This document shows, piece after piece, positions 12,765 through 25,131 of a DNA stretch of 64,000 nt. Position 1 is the stretch's first letter. Every line of letters starts with the position of its first letter. The notes under the pieces are model-generated. The model saw only the letters and a program-made list of their open reading frames with translations. It did no database searches and had not been told where the DNA came from. Origin of the DNA: Batillaria attramentaria (Eukaryota; Mollusca; Gastropoda; Batillariidae); the NCBI GenBank assembly GCA_018292915.2, contig JACVVK020000311.1, positions 728,501 through 792,500 on the forward strand, in the 5' to 3' direction. The translations under genes and the position numbers were made by a program.

Positions 12765-13815
12765 GTCTAAGTAGTCTGATAGATACCACGAAAACAGCTC
12801 AGAAGATCTGTGAGCATACAATGGTAGCGTTGGCCCCCTTTCAGTTACCAAATCAAACGCTGCATCACCCACGCTTCTCTGCCTACCCCAGTACTCCTAC
12901 CATACACGTGATTCTCTGCCACAATATGTAGGCGTCCTTCCCTATTGTCGTCTAATTCCATCACCACGGCACTGACCCATATTGTACAGATGCAAGCCAA
13001 CAGGACGATCGGGTTGTCTTTCCCTTCCTGTGCGTCATCCCCCGGTGACTAACGCTCACGTCTCGTTTCCAAATATACCGCGCAAATGTCCGACCTGATT
13101 GGGGCGCTCAGCTGTACACGAGGCGTAAAACAGGCCGTCAAACGATGCTCCCGTGTGCTCAGCAGACGAGAATCGCGCGAGAACCAGGGGACAGGACTCT
13201 CATTAATCAGGGGAGGGAAGGCGACAAAACTAGCAGCGCCTGTGTTTAGCAGCCTACTAATGAAGGCGACACAGGGAGAGGAGTGGTCCAGGCCGATAAT
13301 TACACTTATTGACCCGACTCCCCGGATCTGACCCTTCTCTGACCTCTGACCCTTCCATGTCCTTTGACCCTCCCCAAGCCGATGGTTGCCCGTGCACTCA
13401 AAAACGACCAACAAGAAACGAAGAACTCTACACAGATGGCACAATAATATTTTTTTTTATTATAGCAAATGTCCAATTAGTTCACATTTGCCAATCACGT
13501 TTCAATATGAAAGGTATTTCTCACAGCTACGCTCACCATCGGTTTTGGAGCTCGATTCCCGTACAAAGCAAAGAGTTCTAAGCAAATACAGGGGTTTCTT
13601 TCAGGCGTCACCATTTGGAGGACATTAAAACCTTTCCAGCCGAAACCCGCACTCACGGGCCAAAAGTTGTTAAAGAAAATAAGTCTGAAGATCTTCGATC
13701 TATCGCTGAATGGTGTTCGGACCGGTTTTTTGTCATAAAGAAAATGTTCCGTTACTAATAACAGCAAGAATCTTCCTTCCAAGAAAAAAAAAATGGTCAT
13801 GCAACGCAAAAGCGG

Positions 13816-13853
<38 letters not shown>

Positions 13854-14187
13854 CATCACAGATCCAGACCTCACTAAAAGCAGGACACAGTCCCCTCATT
13901 TGTTGGGCTCGGATGGTGATGACGTAGTTGGTTCCGTCAGATCCAATCTCGTGATCACCTTACTCAAGCCCGTTATTGATCCCCAGGGACCGTGTGTGAA
14001 TTTTGTCGGGGCCACAGTTAACGGGGTTCGAGCAGAGTTCCAAGACTACTGGTGGAGACGGGCCGACGATAAAGAAGGGTGAAAAAAAATCTCAAGGACA
14101 ATTCAGGGCCTTAGTTCATCATATATGGCCTGTTTCTCTCCTTGTTACTGGGCGTACATGTCAAAACCACCAGTGACTCCTTCTGCC

Positions 14188-14322
14188 AGCAATGCTCGGG
14201 TCGTGAGTTCGAATCCCGGCTGGGGCCAAATATTTGTGCTGGCCTTTTTCTCGTTGCCCCGTCTATGGTATCACCCATGCGTGGTGGAAGAGGGCGTTAA
14301 ACTCCTAAACACCCACCCACCC
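14188..14322 (+). mobile_element. SINE family A, lacking the A-box half of the head
   Basis: Begins AATGCTCGGGTCGTGAGTTC, B box AGTTCGAATCCCGG, body TTTGTGCTGGCC, tail GGTGGAAGAGGGCGTTAAAC and (CCCA)n. Confidence 0.85.
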
Positions 14323-14432
14323 ACCTTTCTACCAGCCCAGCTGTGTTCACGTCCACGGGGTTCCCGGGCTCCAGAATGTGCACGTCTCTACAATACCTAC
14401 CATAAACGTGCAGGGCTGACTAGGTACATGTT

Positions 14433-14834
14433 TATAATAATAATAATAATAATCGCATTAATATAGGCGCTTTATCCCAAATAGTTGGCTCAAAGCGCCG
14501 CGAGCAGAACTCAATACGCACGCTCACGTGAATCACACGCATTCTCTCACACACTGGACATGAACACAGAACAGTCACGTGTTGCGAAGGACCAGCTCAG
14601 CAATTTCAGTTCCGGAATTTTAGAATTGCATGTATTTTCGAATTTTGTGGGCTGAACATGTCCAAAGCAGAGGGGGAGGAAGCCGGAGTACCCGGAGGGA
14701 ACCCCCGACGGTCGGCCCAAATGAACGGTGCCACATACGGGAAAGAAAGGTTCTTCGCCCCGCGTGGGACTCGAACCTGACCCGGCTCTCGCGTTGGTGA
14801 CTAAGTCTTAACCACTAGACCACCGACCGCCCCA
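14433..14834 (-). mobile_element. SINE family B, full-length reference copy (about 402 bp)
   Basis: The complete element in reverse: (AAT)n tail, TATAGGCGCTTTATCCC, CACGTGAATCACACGCATTC, GTGGGCTGAACATGTCC, GGAAGCCGGAGTACCCGG, then the tRNA-like head with B box (GGACTCGAACCTG, 14768-14780) and A box (TTAACCACTAGACCA, about 14809-14823). Confidence 0.88.
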
Positions 14835-15561
14835 ATGTTCACCAACTAAATGATATGACGGTCTGAATAAGCAACATGGGCAATCGGTATGTTGGCTGGT
14901 ATGTGAAACCTTGCGAGGCTTTTTAACCGCACCGAAGTTTGAGTTACTATCGTACTTTCCAATTACCAACGAAATGCGTGTCGTTTTGTTTTGTTCCAGC
15001 GTTTCGGTGACTTGATCTTTTTGTGGTCTACAAACGAAGGGCGTACGAAGGACGTAATAAGGAATATAACTGCATTAATCTTACTACTATAACCGGAACA
15101 TGAATAAAAACGAAACGAAACCTGAAGTCAAATTCTCTGTGCTTCTGAAGTTCATTATTGTCTGGCAGACGATCTCAGAGCAGAACCCACCCACCAACAC
15201 AAACCCACCACACAACCCAATCCAGTTCGCGATAGTGATCAAGTTCCCCTGCTGCTGAGCCCTGTCATAAACCCACATTCCGGTACAAAGGGCGATAATG
15301 AAGGATGGTCCTAAGTCCTCGTGGGAACCGCTGGTGCGGTATCGGCGACTATGAACCTCGCAGCAGGTGATCAGGCTGTCCACCGCTGTCTCTATTGGCA
15401 GTATTGCCCATCTTGGTCCTGTAAAACATTGATTTTGTTGGTGGTTGCGAGGCGTGTGGATGGTGCGGCTGGAATGAGGAGGTGATGGTGTGTGTGTGTG
15501 GGGGGGGGGGGGATGCTGCAGCGTGCGTGCGTGCGCGCGTGCGGTGCGGTGCATGCGTGCG

Positions 15562-15563
<2 letters not shown>

Positions 15564-15639
<76 letters not shown>
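15564..15639. repeat. GT microsatellite
   Basis: Uninterrupted (GT)n of about 76 bp, preceded by GTGC-rich sequence and an 11-G run near 15500. Confidence 0.95.
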
Positions 15640-15641
<2 letters not shown>

Positions 15642-16349
15642 GGCAGGAGCGTACTTTCTCATTTAAGCTTGAAAACCACCTGAGGACCGATTTGAAAAAG
15701 ACAAAAAAGAAACTAACTACAAACCCAATGTAATATAAAACAAAACAAACCTGATAAAAATGGAAAAACAAAACAGATATAAAACCATAAATGCTAAGAA
15801 AGCGGGGGAAAAAACAGGATGTCTCACATTCAGGAAGAAACAAAGTCAAAAGAAAAAAAAATCTGATCACCAAGACATTGTGTGGGCGTGACTCATACAT
15901 CCCATTCTACTCCATTTCTCAGTCTTCCAACACTCCAATACCTCCACCCCTTCCCCAAAGTAAATTACTAAAGAACCGGGGGATAAAAAAAAAAAAAAAA
16001 AAAACCGAAGAAAAGAGACAGTAACACAATTCAGAGTGCACTCTCTGAAGGCCAAGATGCTGCACAGCTAAAATGGCTGCCAGTGCTAGGCCAACCGGAA
16101 GCGTGAGGCGACTCTTGGGAAGCCGCAGTGAGCGCGCGCGAGACTGCAGATGACAGCGTTCAAAAGCTGCTATCTCGTGCTGTTGCTTGTGAAATACTAT
16201 TCCACTACAACTCACAGACCCTCCCGAAGGCTGGACGAGGATACACAGACTGGGAGTTGCCTATGTGACAGTTGACGAAAACCCAATGCCATTCCCGTCT
16301 GACCACCCCTTTTATCCGAGAGGCTTCTCAAAATTCCCAAACTTGAAAT

Positions 16350-16635
16350 CTTTTTTTTGGCGAGCGCTCTTTCAGTTTTGTCGCACCAACCTTATGGGAC
16401 TCTCTGCCTGGCGAATCCGAGAAATGCGCCCACACTGTCTGTTTTTTAAAAGCAATCTCAAAACACTACTATTTCGCAAAGCCTTCCAGTAATTCCCTGT
16501 GGAATTTGTCAGTTTCGCCAGTGGACGTCTGTCCATCTGTGCAAAATGTGCGTGTGTGTCGGTGAGTGATCGGCGCACTGAGTTTCATTGTAAAAAAAAA
16601 TGCGCCCTACAAATACCATTTCTTATTATCATTAT
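16350..16635 (+). mobile_element. Non-LTR retrotransposon 3' fragment, frameshifted
   Basis: Translation shows GERSFSFVAPTLWDSLPGE in one frame and, after a one-base shift, IREMRPHCLFFKSNLKTLLF in another; together these form the conserved C-terminus of non-LTR polyproteins. The 3' segment ends with a GCGCCCTACAAATACCATT-type tail and a short (TTAT)n. Only about 280 bp remain. Confidence 0.65.
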
Positions 16636-17088
16636 GAAAAAATAGGGATTTCCATAAAATACTGAAAACTGTAAGGACTGACAAAAGAGGCTCATAGACT
16701 GATTCCACCAGCTGCACTTGCAGCAAGCAATTCCCCCCCCCCCCCCATCTCCTCCTCCTCCTCCCCGTTCCATCTTCTCACAGATTCCACTAGTTGAACG
16801 CGCAGCAGGGGTCTTCCTCCCCTCCCTCAACCCCCCCCCCCCCGCCCCCCCCCCTCCACTATAATCCCGCATGACAAGTAATGCGAATTGATTTGAATCC
16901 TCTCAGTTTCAGATTAAAAGCTTCAATATTTGCTCAGTCAACTCATTTCAGGGCATTGTGCGGACTGAAAAGAACGGTTGTTAGAATAAAAAATAAAAAA
17001 AAAAAGAGAAAAAGTCAAGGCAGGAAAGATTCTGTTGCCAGGAGTCACGTCCAAAAATGGCGTGGGAAAGCAAACAGACCTTTCTCTT

Positions 17089-17091
<3 letters not shown>

Positions 17092-17133
<42 letters not shown>
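17092..17133. repeat. GA microsatellite
   Basis: About 21 uninterrupted GA units; a shorter one lies at 17440-17462 and another at 13819-13852. Confidence 0.95.
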
Positions 17134-17137
<4 letters not shown>

Positions 17138-18975
17138 AACGTCCTCTTGGACTATGCTGAAAGCAGCCGATACAAACACTTAGAGGTTATTCAACAACCT
17201 GGAATACGGGTAAAAGCTGCCTTCTCAAGACGGTTTACAGTACCAGCCAGTGCTGTATCCAACCTACATTGAACAGCTTTGATTTGTCGCTCCAGTGGTT
17301 CAGTGGACCCCTCTGACCATCTATGCAATTCAAAACATTAATTCTGCCTATTTCACGACAAGCTCACCGAGTTTCGTTTTATGATGAGACTATAATGGTT
17401 ACTAGCGAGGAGGTAGGTAAGTGTGTGTATCAGGTGCAGAGAGAGAGAGAGAGAGAGAGAGAGCGACCTGTAGCTAAAACACTAACAGCACAAAAAAGGG
17501 GACAAAACTCTTTGGCGCGGTTGGATCAACAGCATGGGCCGATAATCAAAAGCTGGGACGCCCCGAGCTAGCCGCCACTCAAAAGTGACAACAATTTCCA
17601 CGACAGTCGCTACGGGGGGAATAACCCCGACCCAGGGAGATGACTGTTCCAGCAAACACTCTTCTTGTGGCAGGAACATATTGCTATGGTCTGGACAATA
17701 AAGCCACACAGCCTTCCCCTCCCACCCTCTTGATGTGTTCCAGACATTTTTTTTTCTTTTTTGCCTGTGACTGATCCGTTTTATTACAGTCTTTGCCCCC
17801 TCCCCGACTGACCAGAGTGGTATCGGTTTACAGCAGAGTTGCACGCCCTTTTCCCTCGACTCTGCCAGAGTAGCCTTTTCTTTCTAAGACAAGAGACAGC
17901 ACTTAGCTGGGGTTCTCAAGTTCTGTCTATGACCTCCATTCTTGCTAAGGGCGGCTATCGCCGAGTGTCGGTTACGCAAAGTGCATCTCTGTTCGACTTC
18001 ACAACAGAAAAACCCTCGTGACGCTGATAAAGTTTCCTCGTAATTCTTATGCAAAAAAAAAAAAAAAAAAAAAAAAAGACGGGCATCAACGCTGCTGAAC
18101 ATTGACCGTCACTCCATCGCTTTTATTAAAGTGCTCTGCTGGCCTGGAATCTCTGACCTTGGCACAGGAGGAGCTTGCAAATGATACGGACTCAAGAGTT
18201 GCTCGCCTTTATTACGCCCGAGAGTGGCCTTTTCCTGTCGACACTAGAAGAGGGCAGAGCGACGTTTTCAGGTTCCATCTTTGACCTTGATGTTTGCGTG
18301 AAGTTGTTTGTTCTCCTGCTTGTCCTGGGCAGGCCAGTGAGCGGCGTTCGGAAGACAGTGAAAGCTGTTAACAGCTGATGCCTTTGACTTCCACCTCAGT
18401 TGTGCTTCACATGAGCCTTGTCTATTGCACAAAGCTGCAAAAGTGTCTCTCTACTCCTCACAGCGGCTCCGAGTGTTAACCCTGGCTCGGAGTGTTGACC
18501 CCTCTTTTAGAACTTCTCAAACCCTTTTTTGTGCACAAGACAAAATCATCGGGCTGCTTCTGTCTCTAGGCAAAACACTTGACATATGTCACAGGTTCTG
18601 CTTGTTTCGATCAAAGCAGACTTTTTTACATGCGCCTTCGACAAGAGACAATACGGGAATCCTTTGATCTTGATTTTTTTTTTCATTATCCCGAGGATGA
18701 CCCTCAACCAGACGTGGTCAATGAATTTTTTTTTAACCTTTTCTCGTCACCGGTGAGAGCTGACTGGTGTCTGTGTAACTTGATCCCAAATAGGTTCTCT
18801 TTGATGTTCGATGAAGACTGTGTCATGTTATAACTCGTGATGCGTCTGTCTCATCTAAAGTACCGAATTTCTCCCTATACCAAAAAAACAACGCCTTGGT
18901 TTAATCCATTTTACAGATGTACGTCTTGAGAACTTACCACAGAGACAATATTTTTTAGTCAGTTACACTTTAGCT

Positions 18976-19490
18976 GAAACAAAGCTATATCTATTACTTT
19001 TCTGAGTTAAGGGCAAAAATCAAATGTGGGCCTCTCTCTCTCTTGTTAAAAGTTTGAAGTGGAAATAGCCATGAGCATGAAACAAAGCTATATCTATTAC
19101 TTTTCTGAGTTAAGGGCAAAAATCAAATGTGGGCCTCTCTCTCTCTTGTTAAAAGTTTGAAGTGGAAATAGCCATGAGCATGAAACAAAGCTATATCTAT
19201 TACTTTTCTGAGTTAAGGGCAAAAATCAAATGTGGGCCTCTCTCTCTCTTGTTAAAAGTTTGAAGTGGAAATAGCCATGAGCATGAAACAAAGCTATATC
19301 TATTACTTTTCTGAGTTAAGGGCAAAAATCAAATGTGGGCCTCTCTCTCTCTTGTTAAAAGTTTGAAGTGGAAATAGCCATGAGCATGAAACAAAGCTAT
19401 ATCTATTACTTTTCTGAGTTAAGGGCAAAAATCAAATGTGGGCCTCTCTCTCTCTTGTTAAAAGTTTGAAGTGGAAATAGCCATGAGCAT
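18976..19490. repeat. Exact tandem array, 5 x 103 bp
   Basis: GAAACAAAGCTATATCTATT begins at 18976, 19079, 19182, 19285 and 19388. The five units look identical base for base, and the array spans exactly 515 bp. No unique spacers, so it is not a CRISPR array. Confidence 0.95.
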
Positions 19491-20229
19491 GACAACTTTC
19501 ATGGCGTTCAATAAACCAAAGATCAAAGTTCAAAACATATCCCAGAGGTTTCCTACTGTTTTCTTTCAGCTGATGCATGGATGGGTCCAAAGTTCTGCCA
19601 GTTACGTCTTTTATCCAGAGGTTTCCCTTAGGAACTTGTGCTTCCAAGCTTGATACAAAACTTTACAAAGTCTTAGATGCAGCTACGAAAAATAGGGTTA
19701 CAAAACATGTAATAATCTTACCATTATACATCAGAAGGGCAACAGACGTGGTGGATCTTCAACCCTTCGGGGGTCCAAATAAATATAAAACGAAAACAAA
19801 AACAATGAAGAAGGTAAAAGAAACAGAACAGCGGCCTAACTTTTTTGTGGAGAAAATTTCTGGCATGCTTACTTTGCAAAAGTTGGGCGAAAACAAAACT
19901 TTGAAACTCTTCAGGGAAACGATTATCGTCCAAGGATAAGGGGGGAAACGGGGGGAACAGGGGCGAAAAGACAGAAAAAAAAGCGGGATAGAAAAAAAAA
20001 GCCCAGGAGACAGCCTCTGGGAAACTCGCACGTCTGTGATCCGAACCAATACTGCAAGCAGGCAGACCCAAACCATGGACAATTTCTGCCTTGGCTCAAC
20101 ATTGATCAGACAGTCATTGGCACTGCGGCTGTTTTCACTCGAAACAGCATCTACTGTGTGTTGCTGGTGTGGTTTGGGGGGGGGGGGGGGGGGGGGGAGA
20201 GGGTGGGTAGGCTGGCGCCGGAGGGGTAG

Positions 20230-20278
20230 GGGAGGGGTTGTTTGGGGGTTTAACGTCCTTTTCCACCAAATACGGTAG
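20230..20278 (-). mobile_element. SINE family A, short tail fragment
   Basis: TTTGGGGGTTTAACGTCC then TTTTCCACCAAATACGG on the plus strand; nothing else of the element remains. Confidence 0.65.
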
Positions 20279-21001
20279 GGGGGGGGGGGGTATGCTGTGG
20301 ACGCGGTGAGTGTTCAAGGAGTTTAAAGTTTAAAATCTGCAATGCTACCTCTTCCCAGTAATTGATTTCCGTGAGTGGCATCGTTGCGCCTTTGCTTAAC
20401 TCCACTAAAAGTGCGAACTTAAGCAGTGCAAACTTCAACCGTTTCTGGCCAGCTTCGCCTGAAATGAACCTGTCGATATTTTTGTTTGTGTTTTTGTTTG
20501 TTTGCCTTTCATTCCACTCCTGTTATTGTTACCAGCTTGCTGTTTATTTGTTTGCTCTTTCTTTTCTTCAACTTCTACAAATCCTGAAGTCACGATTTCT
20601 TCCATTCCAGATATTTATTGCGGCTTTCTGAAACCCATTCTTTAAAGAGAGAGAGAGAGAATGACAATGACACTTTATTTTTCAAGGATGAAAGATTAGG
20701 TACAGTACCCTTTCTTCTATCTTGTCCTTGCTACATTTTGCTACACAAACTCTCTCTCTGTCTCTCTCTCCCTCTCTCTCTCTCTCTCTCCAATTTCAAA
20801 CGGAATAACATCAAATTGATGGTAAAAAGAAAAACGTTAAGGAACGTATTAGTGCAGACTCACACCAATACAGAATGGATACGACATCATGACTATGGAG
20901 TTCCACAACATTTAAGCCTAGGCATAAGTTGGTAGATAAGATCATCTGAAATCTAGTGGACCAATAATGCCATCCATTGAAGTGTTGATTTTGCAGTATT
21001 C

Positions 21002-21005
<4 letters not shown>

Positions 21006-21047
<42 letters not shown>
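21006..21047. repeat. GT microsatellite
   Basis: About 20 GT units. Confidence 0.95.
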
Positions 21048-21048
<1 letters not shown>

Positions 21049-21504
21049 ACAGAGAGGCATGTACAGGACAGAGAGAGAACCTTTTCCTAGATCCAGCATG
21101 CAGGAAAATTCGGTTACCCAAGAACCATGTCAAAACGAATGTCAGCTGCAAATTACACACACAGCGCAAATTGCATTATGTAAATGCAGGAATTATCACG
21201 GTTTCCCTTTTTAAACTAAGAAGGAAGACGGAAACTTTCAGGAAAGCTTGCAAATCTAATCATGTGCAGCAAGATTACAGAAAAAAAGGAGAGATAAAAA
21301 AGCCAACATCACGTTCTTCAATAATTCAAGAAGAAAAAACTGTTTTATTGGCGTTGAACCTTAATTTATCATTCTTATTTTGTTTCGAGCTGCGAGTCCA
21401 AAGACGACTGTCTTTTACACATATTATTTAATGGACACCGAAGGGTTTTTTTTTTTTTTTTCCTTTTACACGCTGCAATATTTGTCTAAGTGAAAAACTG
21501 TTCA

Positions 21505-22210
21505 TGTGTAATTCATACGGAAACCTGAGCAGAAAGTAAAGATGTCACAGCGCCCTTTCATCCCAACCAAAACAATGCAAAACTTCTTATATGTTTTCCA
21601 CAAAAAACTAGACCAGAAAGTTAAATGTTACAAAGCCCGGTCATCCCAAGCACAGAGAGAGAGAGAGAGAGAAAAAAAAAGGGAATTGATTTCATGTCTT
21701 TCAGTTTCACACGGAAACTAGGCCAGAAAGTTAAACCCTAGCCTCGGTGACCCTCTCGTTTCCTCGATAGCCTACAGGTATTTCGTGGGGGCTGTCAGAG
21801 CTTTCACAACGCTTTCGTCCAAAACTGCAGACCGTTATTTTATCTTGTAGAGTTCTCCTGCGCATACAGCAGAGACAAAAGACGACCCTGGAGGGCACAC
21901 AACGACAATGTGCTGCTCACCAAAGACCATTGTTTTTTCTGCAAATTCAGCTGATGGCACATATTATGAATAACATCACGTTCATGACTGCTGAAATCTT
22001 GTGAAAAGATAAGGTCTTTCTGGTGCCAAGCGGCAGTATACTCTGTGAGGAAGTCCACAATCCACTGCTCCAGGTAAAACGCCATGCAGTCCCATAGCTA
22101 AGTGGGAGTTTTTGAAGTAGATCAACTATACACTGGAAAACTGTTTTCATTTGATATTCATCCGAAAACACGATCAACAAGTTATATCACAAAGCCCTCT
22201 CATCTGAAAC
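21505..22210. repeat. Interrupted degenerate tandem units (about 50-100 bp)
   Basis: Units of the form ACGGAAACTAGGCCAGAAAG then TTAAA and a CCYTSTCATCC-like end at about 21512, 21600, 21706 and 22157. The R3H-like fragment lies between the third and fourth units. Confidence 0.6.
21926..22098 (-). pseudogene. R3H-domain-like coding fragment (lone exon or relic)
   Basis: On the minus strand one frame reads FLTEYTAAWHQKDLIFSQDF followed by SSHERDVIHNMCHQLNL, with the R-x3-H spacing (RDVIH) and hydrophobic pattern of an R3H nucleic-acid-binding domain. A possible acceptor AG lies at about 22099 and a donor GTGAGC at about 21925. The neighbouring frame upstream also looks protein-like (MKTVFQCIVDLLQKLPL, ending near 22100), as if a frameshift separates them. 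The stretch sits inside a degenerate tandem array and has no recognisable partner exons, so a decayed gene copy is more likely than an active exon. Assignment to R3H is by eye. Confidence 0.35.
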
Positions 22211-22267
22211 AGAGGAAAAATTGGCCCTTTTTTACCCCTTCTCTTTTCCCCCTGAACTAGCTTAAAA

Positions 22268-22443
22268 GTGAGGGTGGGTGGGTGTTGGGGGGTTTAACGT
22301 CCTTTTCCACCACATGCGGGTGACATCAAAGACGGGGCAACCATGAAAAGGCCAGCACAAATATTTGACCCCAGCCGGAATACGAACTCACGACCCGAAC
22401 ATAACAAGTCCAAGGCTCTACCATTCGGCCACCCCGGCTCCCC
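22268..22443 (-). mobile_element. SINE family A, near full length
   Basis: On the plus strand: GGGTGGGTGGGTGTTGGGG tail, TTTAACGTCCTTTTCCACCA, GGCCAGCACAAATATTTGA, reversed B box and reversed A box CTCTACCATTCGGCCACCCC. Confidence 0.88.
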
Positions 22444-23914
22444 TGCCCAAATTCCTCCCAGTCAGAATATTTGACAGCTGGGCTTCATTTTGTATGGTCG
22501 GAAAACTTTCCACAACATTCTATGGGCACCCCATCATTATCCTTCACCCCGCACCCTGACATTCCGGTGGCTTCTTGGCGTCGAATGCCTTCCTGAAATC
22601 AATGAGGGAGCAATGGCGCGCTGGCTGGACGCCCTCAGAAAGATACCATTCACAAACTTCCCAAAAATCAAACAAAAGAGCTGGTCGGGAACCCAGAAAA
22701 TTGAGTGGAGCCGATAAAAATCGAACCGAGGGGCTAAACCACTTGACTGGGGGAATCGACACTCGACCAAAATGAAACGAGAAGAGGACAGAGTGAAAGG
22801 CGAAAATATCGTCCGAAGGAAAGAAAGAAAGAAAAAAAAAACTCCCAGAACTCCTCAACGTGGCAGTGTCTTTCCTGGAGAGTATTCAAAGCTTGTCGGA
22901 ATCTGACCTCTCACATCGACCACATGAAAGGCGCTATCGCGATCTAGAGTTCCCGCTACGTTCAAAAGATGTCACTGCAAACTTGCTGACCACAAGAAAA
23001 ATAAATTCGAATTTCAACTGCTGGGTTTGAAAAGCGAAAATGATTTGAGTGGCCCCCTCCTGTCCACAAAAGCATTAATTTTCCCCCTTCTTGTAACGAC
23101 GTGTAGAGCATGAAAATGAGCACCCTGGGAACCAAGCGTGAGTAAAGAGAAAATCTAAAATCGATGAAGGCGAATTTCAATAGGCCAGTTTTCAAAAATG
23201 CTCTCGGGAAAATCTTTTTAGCAGGAAATGGAGGCGACATCATGAAGAGGAAAATAAGCACTGGAGACGCCTCAGCGTATTTGCTTCCCCTTCCAACGGA
23301 GAAAATTTTACTGTGCAAGAAAATGTAATCGTCGACGCAGAAATGATGACTAATTAAAGTTCAGTACAGTATTCAGGGAGTAAATGACACCTATTTCTTG
23401 GTGCAACACGTTCCAACCCTTCATTTCTGCAAGTCTCAATAATCCCTGGCCTGTCAAATACTCAGCTTATTACATTCGAATCATGTCCTCCAAGTAACCC
23501 AATTATTTCAAATACTTCATTTCGAAAAGTACACTTAATTTTACCGTCACTGCGATAAGACCCCCACCCCCATCACCCCCTTGTCACCGCACTTTTGCTT
23601 CACGGGGAAACAAGCCCCCAAACGGATTAGCTCGAAGCCTACCTAATGCAGTTTTAACACCCAGCGGATATCCTTGTCATTCACGCAGAGGAAACCAGAC
23701 CTTCAGCGTAACAGCTCGGTTTCCCCGAAGAAGACAAACTTTAATCACAGTCACAATACAGTCCAAACAGCTTGACCTCCGCACTGTTCGCTTCGCTTTA
23801 GTTACTTTCAAATGTTCATCGGCCTGGACGTAGCGCACGAAACGAGAATTCAGACACACCATCAACAATTTTGTTTTCTCGTAATGGTTCTCGTTTGTGT
23901 CGTCCTCATTCACA

Positions 23915-24165
23915 ATCTGGTCTTCTTGGGTGACGCTTCACGATTTTCAGAGAGACAGCAGAGACAAAGATTTATAAACACAGCGTCCCCATTCACAAAT
24001 TGAGTTTCTTTAGTGACGGTTCGTGACTTTCAGAAATTACGCAAAGACAAAGATAAACAGAAGGTTCGTATCGTCCCCCTTTCAGTCTGAATCTTCTTCT
24101 GTGACGGTTCACGAAAGAGCCCGAAGACGGGGGTAAATACAGACTCCCGTATCGCCCCCCTTGGC
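23915..24165. repeat. Tandem triplication, unit about 80-90 bp, degenerate
   Basis: Landmarks GTGACGCTTCACGATTTTC, GTGACGGTTCGTGACTTTC and GTGACGGTTCACGAAAG, each followed by an AAAGA/GACGG stretch and a CGTCCCC/CGCCCCCC block. Confidence 0.7.
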
Positions 24166-24474
24166 TTATTTCCTGTCATCGGAAGGGACAAGACAGGGAC
24201 CCGAACACGATCTTCGGCTAGACCTTTCAGACGTCTTGGCATCGTGCTTCCTGGAGAACCGGAAGGGGGTTCGTGGGCTTAGTCCGGTTGGTTTGACCAA
24301 AATGACGGTACGTTTTCTTAGGAGGGGTCACATTACGGCGTCCTCTGTGAGTTGGAACAGAAAGGAGGGCATGTATACAGTCGTAGTGTTCCAGGCTTTT
24401 GGACCGACGAGATGTTTCCAGAATTCTCACCCAATGATTGTCGACTGTAATTTCTGAACGTCAGGAAAATTAAT

Positions 24475-24475
<1 letters not shown>

Positions 24476-24519
<44 letters not shown>
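24476..24519. repeat. GT microsatellite
   Basis: About 21 GT units, followed by a SINE tail 36 bp on. Confidence 0.95.
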
Positions 24520-24520
<1 letters not shown>

Positions 24521-24554
24521 ACGGGCGGAGTGGACTGTGCATTTTTTTTAAACA

Positions 24555-24594
24555 GCGGGTGGGTGGGTGGGTGTTTGGGGGTTTAACGTTTTTA
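24555..24594 (-). mobile_element. SINE family A, tail-only fragment
   Basis: GGGTGGGTGGGTGGGTGTTT followed by GGGGGTTTAACGTTTTT; the rest is lost. Confidence 0.55.
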
Positions 24595-25095
24595 AACAGC
24601 ACCAAGAACAAAACGCCAATGTACTCAGACAAAAGAAGACACAATTTTTTTTTTTTTTTTTTTTTTAAGGAAAAGGTTTTCAGTCTCACTTTAAGAGGTT
24701 CTTCCTCTCGACAATTTCTCTCCAGGACGAAACTAACAACATTCAAAATGGCAGTATCCCCTACTCTCTTCTCCCGGAAGCCTCACAATCCCCCCCTCCC
24801 CAGCCCTTTCACCCTTCATCAGCCAATCGAAAACCAGGACCTATCCCTCGCTGCACCAACCAGCTTTCAGCGCGATCCCCGACTAACAGATTTTAATCCG
24901 CGACTTCCGGGCTGACCCGGCGAGGAGCTAGACATTCTGATTTTCTTCGCAGCTGCTGATGATGAAAATGTCGCCGGTTCGCTGCAGCTCTGGTCAGCGG
25001 GTCCAATATCGGAGGGGTCGGGCTGAAAATCCTCCTCATTTCCTTTTTCGATCTCTCCCATATCCCCTCCTGCCTTGGCCAGACCAAGACATGTA

Positions 25096-25099
<4 letters not shown>

Positions 25100-25130
<31 letters not shown>
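25100..25130. repeat. CA microsatellite
   Basis: About 15 CA units. Confidence 0.95.

Positions 25131-25131
<1 letters not shown>

Larger units (their letters stand above)
7700..14180. other. No gene seen between the listed repeats
   Basis: Apart from the SINEs, the MITE, the microsatellites and a T15-G16 junction (8155-8185), I see only unique sequence. Stretches 7700-8490, 8600-9100, 9880-10610, 11330-12480 and 12770-14180 contain no recognisable coding, RNA or regulatory feature. Confidence 0.55.
14840..18970. other. No gene seen apart from one retrotransposon fragment
   Basis: Contains GT and GA microsatellites, poly-C runs (16733-16746 and about 16830-16855), poly-A (18052-18076) and unique sequence. 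Confidence 0.55.
19495..21500. other. No gene seen
   Basis: Unique sequence with a 22-base G-run (20176-20197), GA/CT short repeats (20647-20661, 20750-20790) and a GT microsatellite. No protein-like frame. Confidence 0.55.

Noticed and set aside
18976..19490. CRISPR array
   Set aside because: The 103-bp units are directly adjacent with no unique spacers, and the context is animal DNA.
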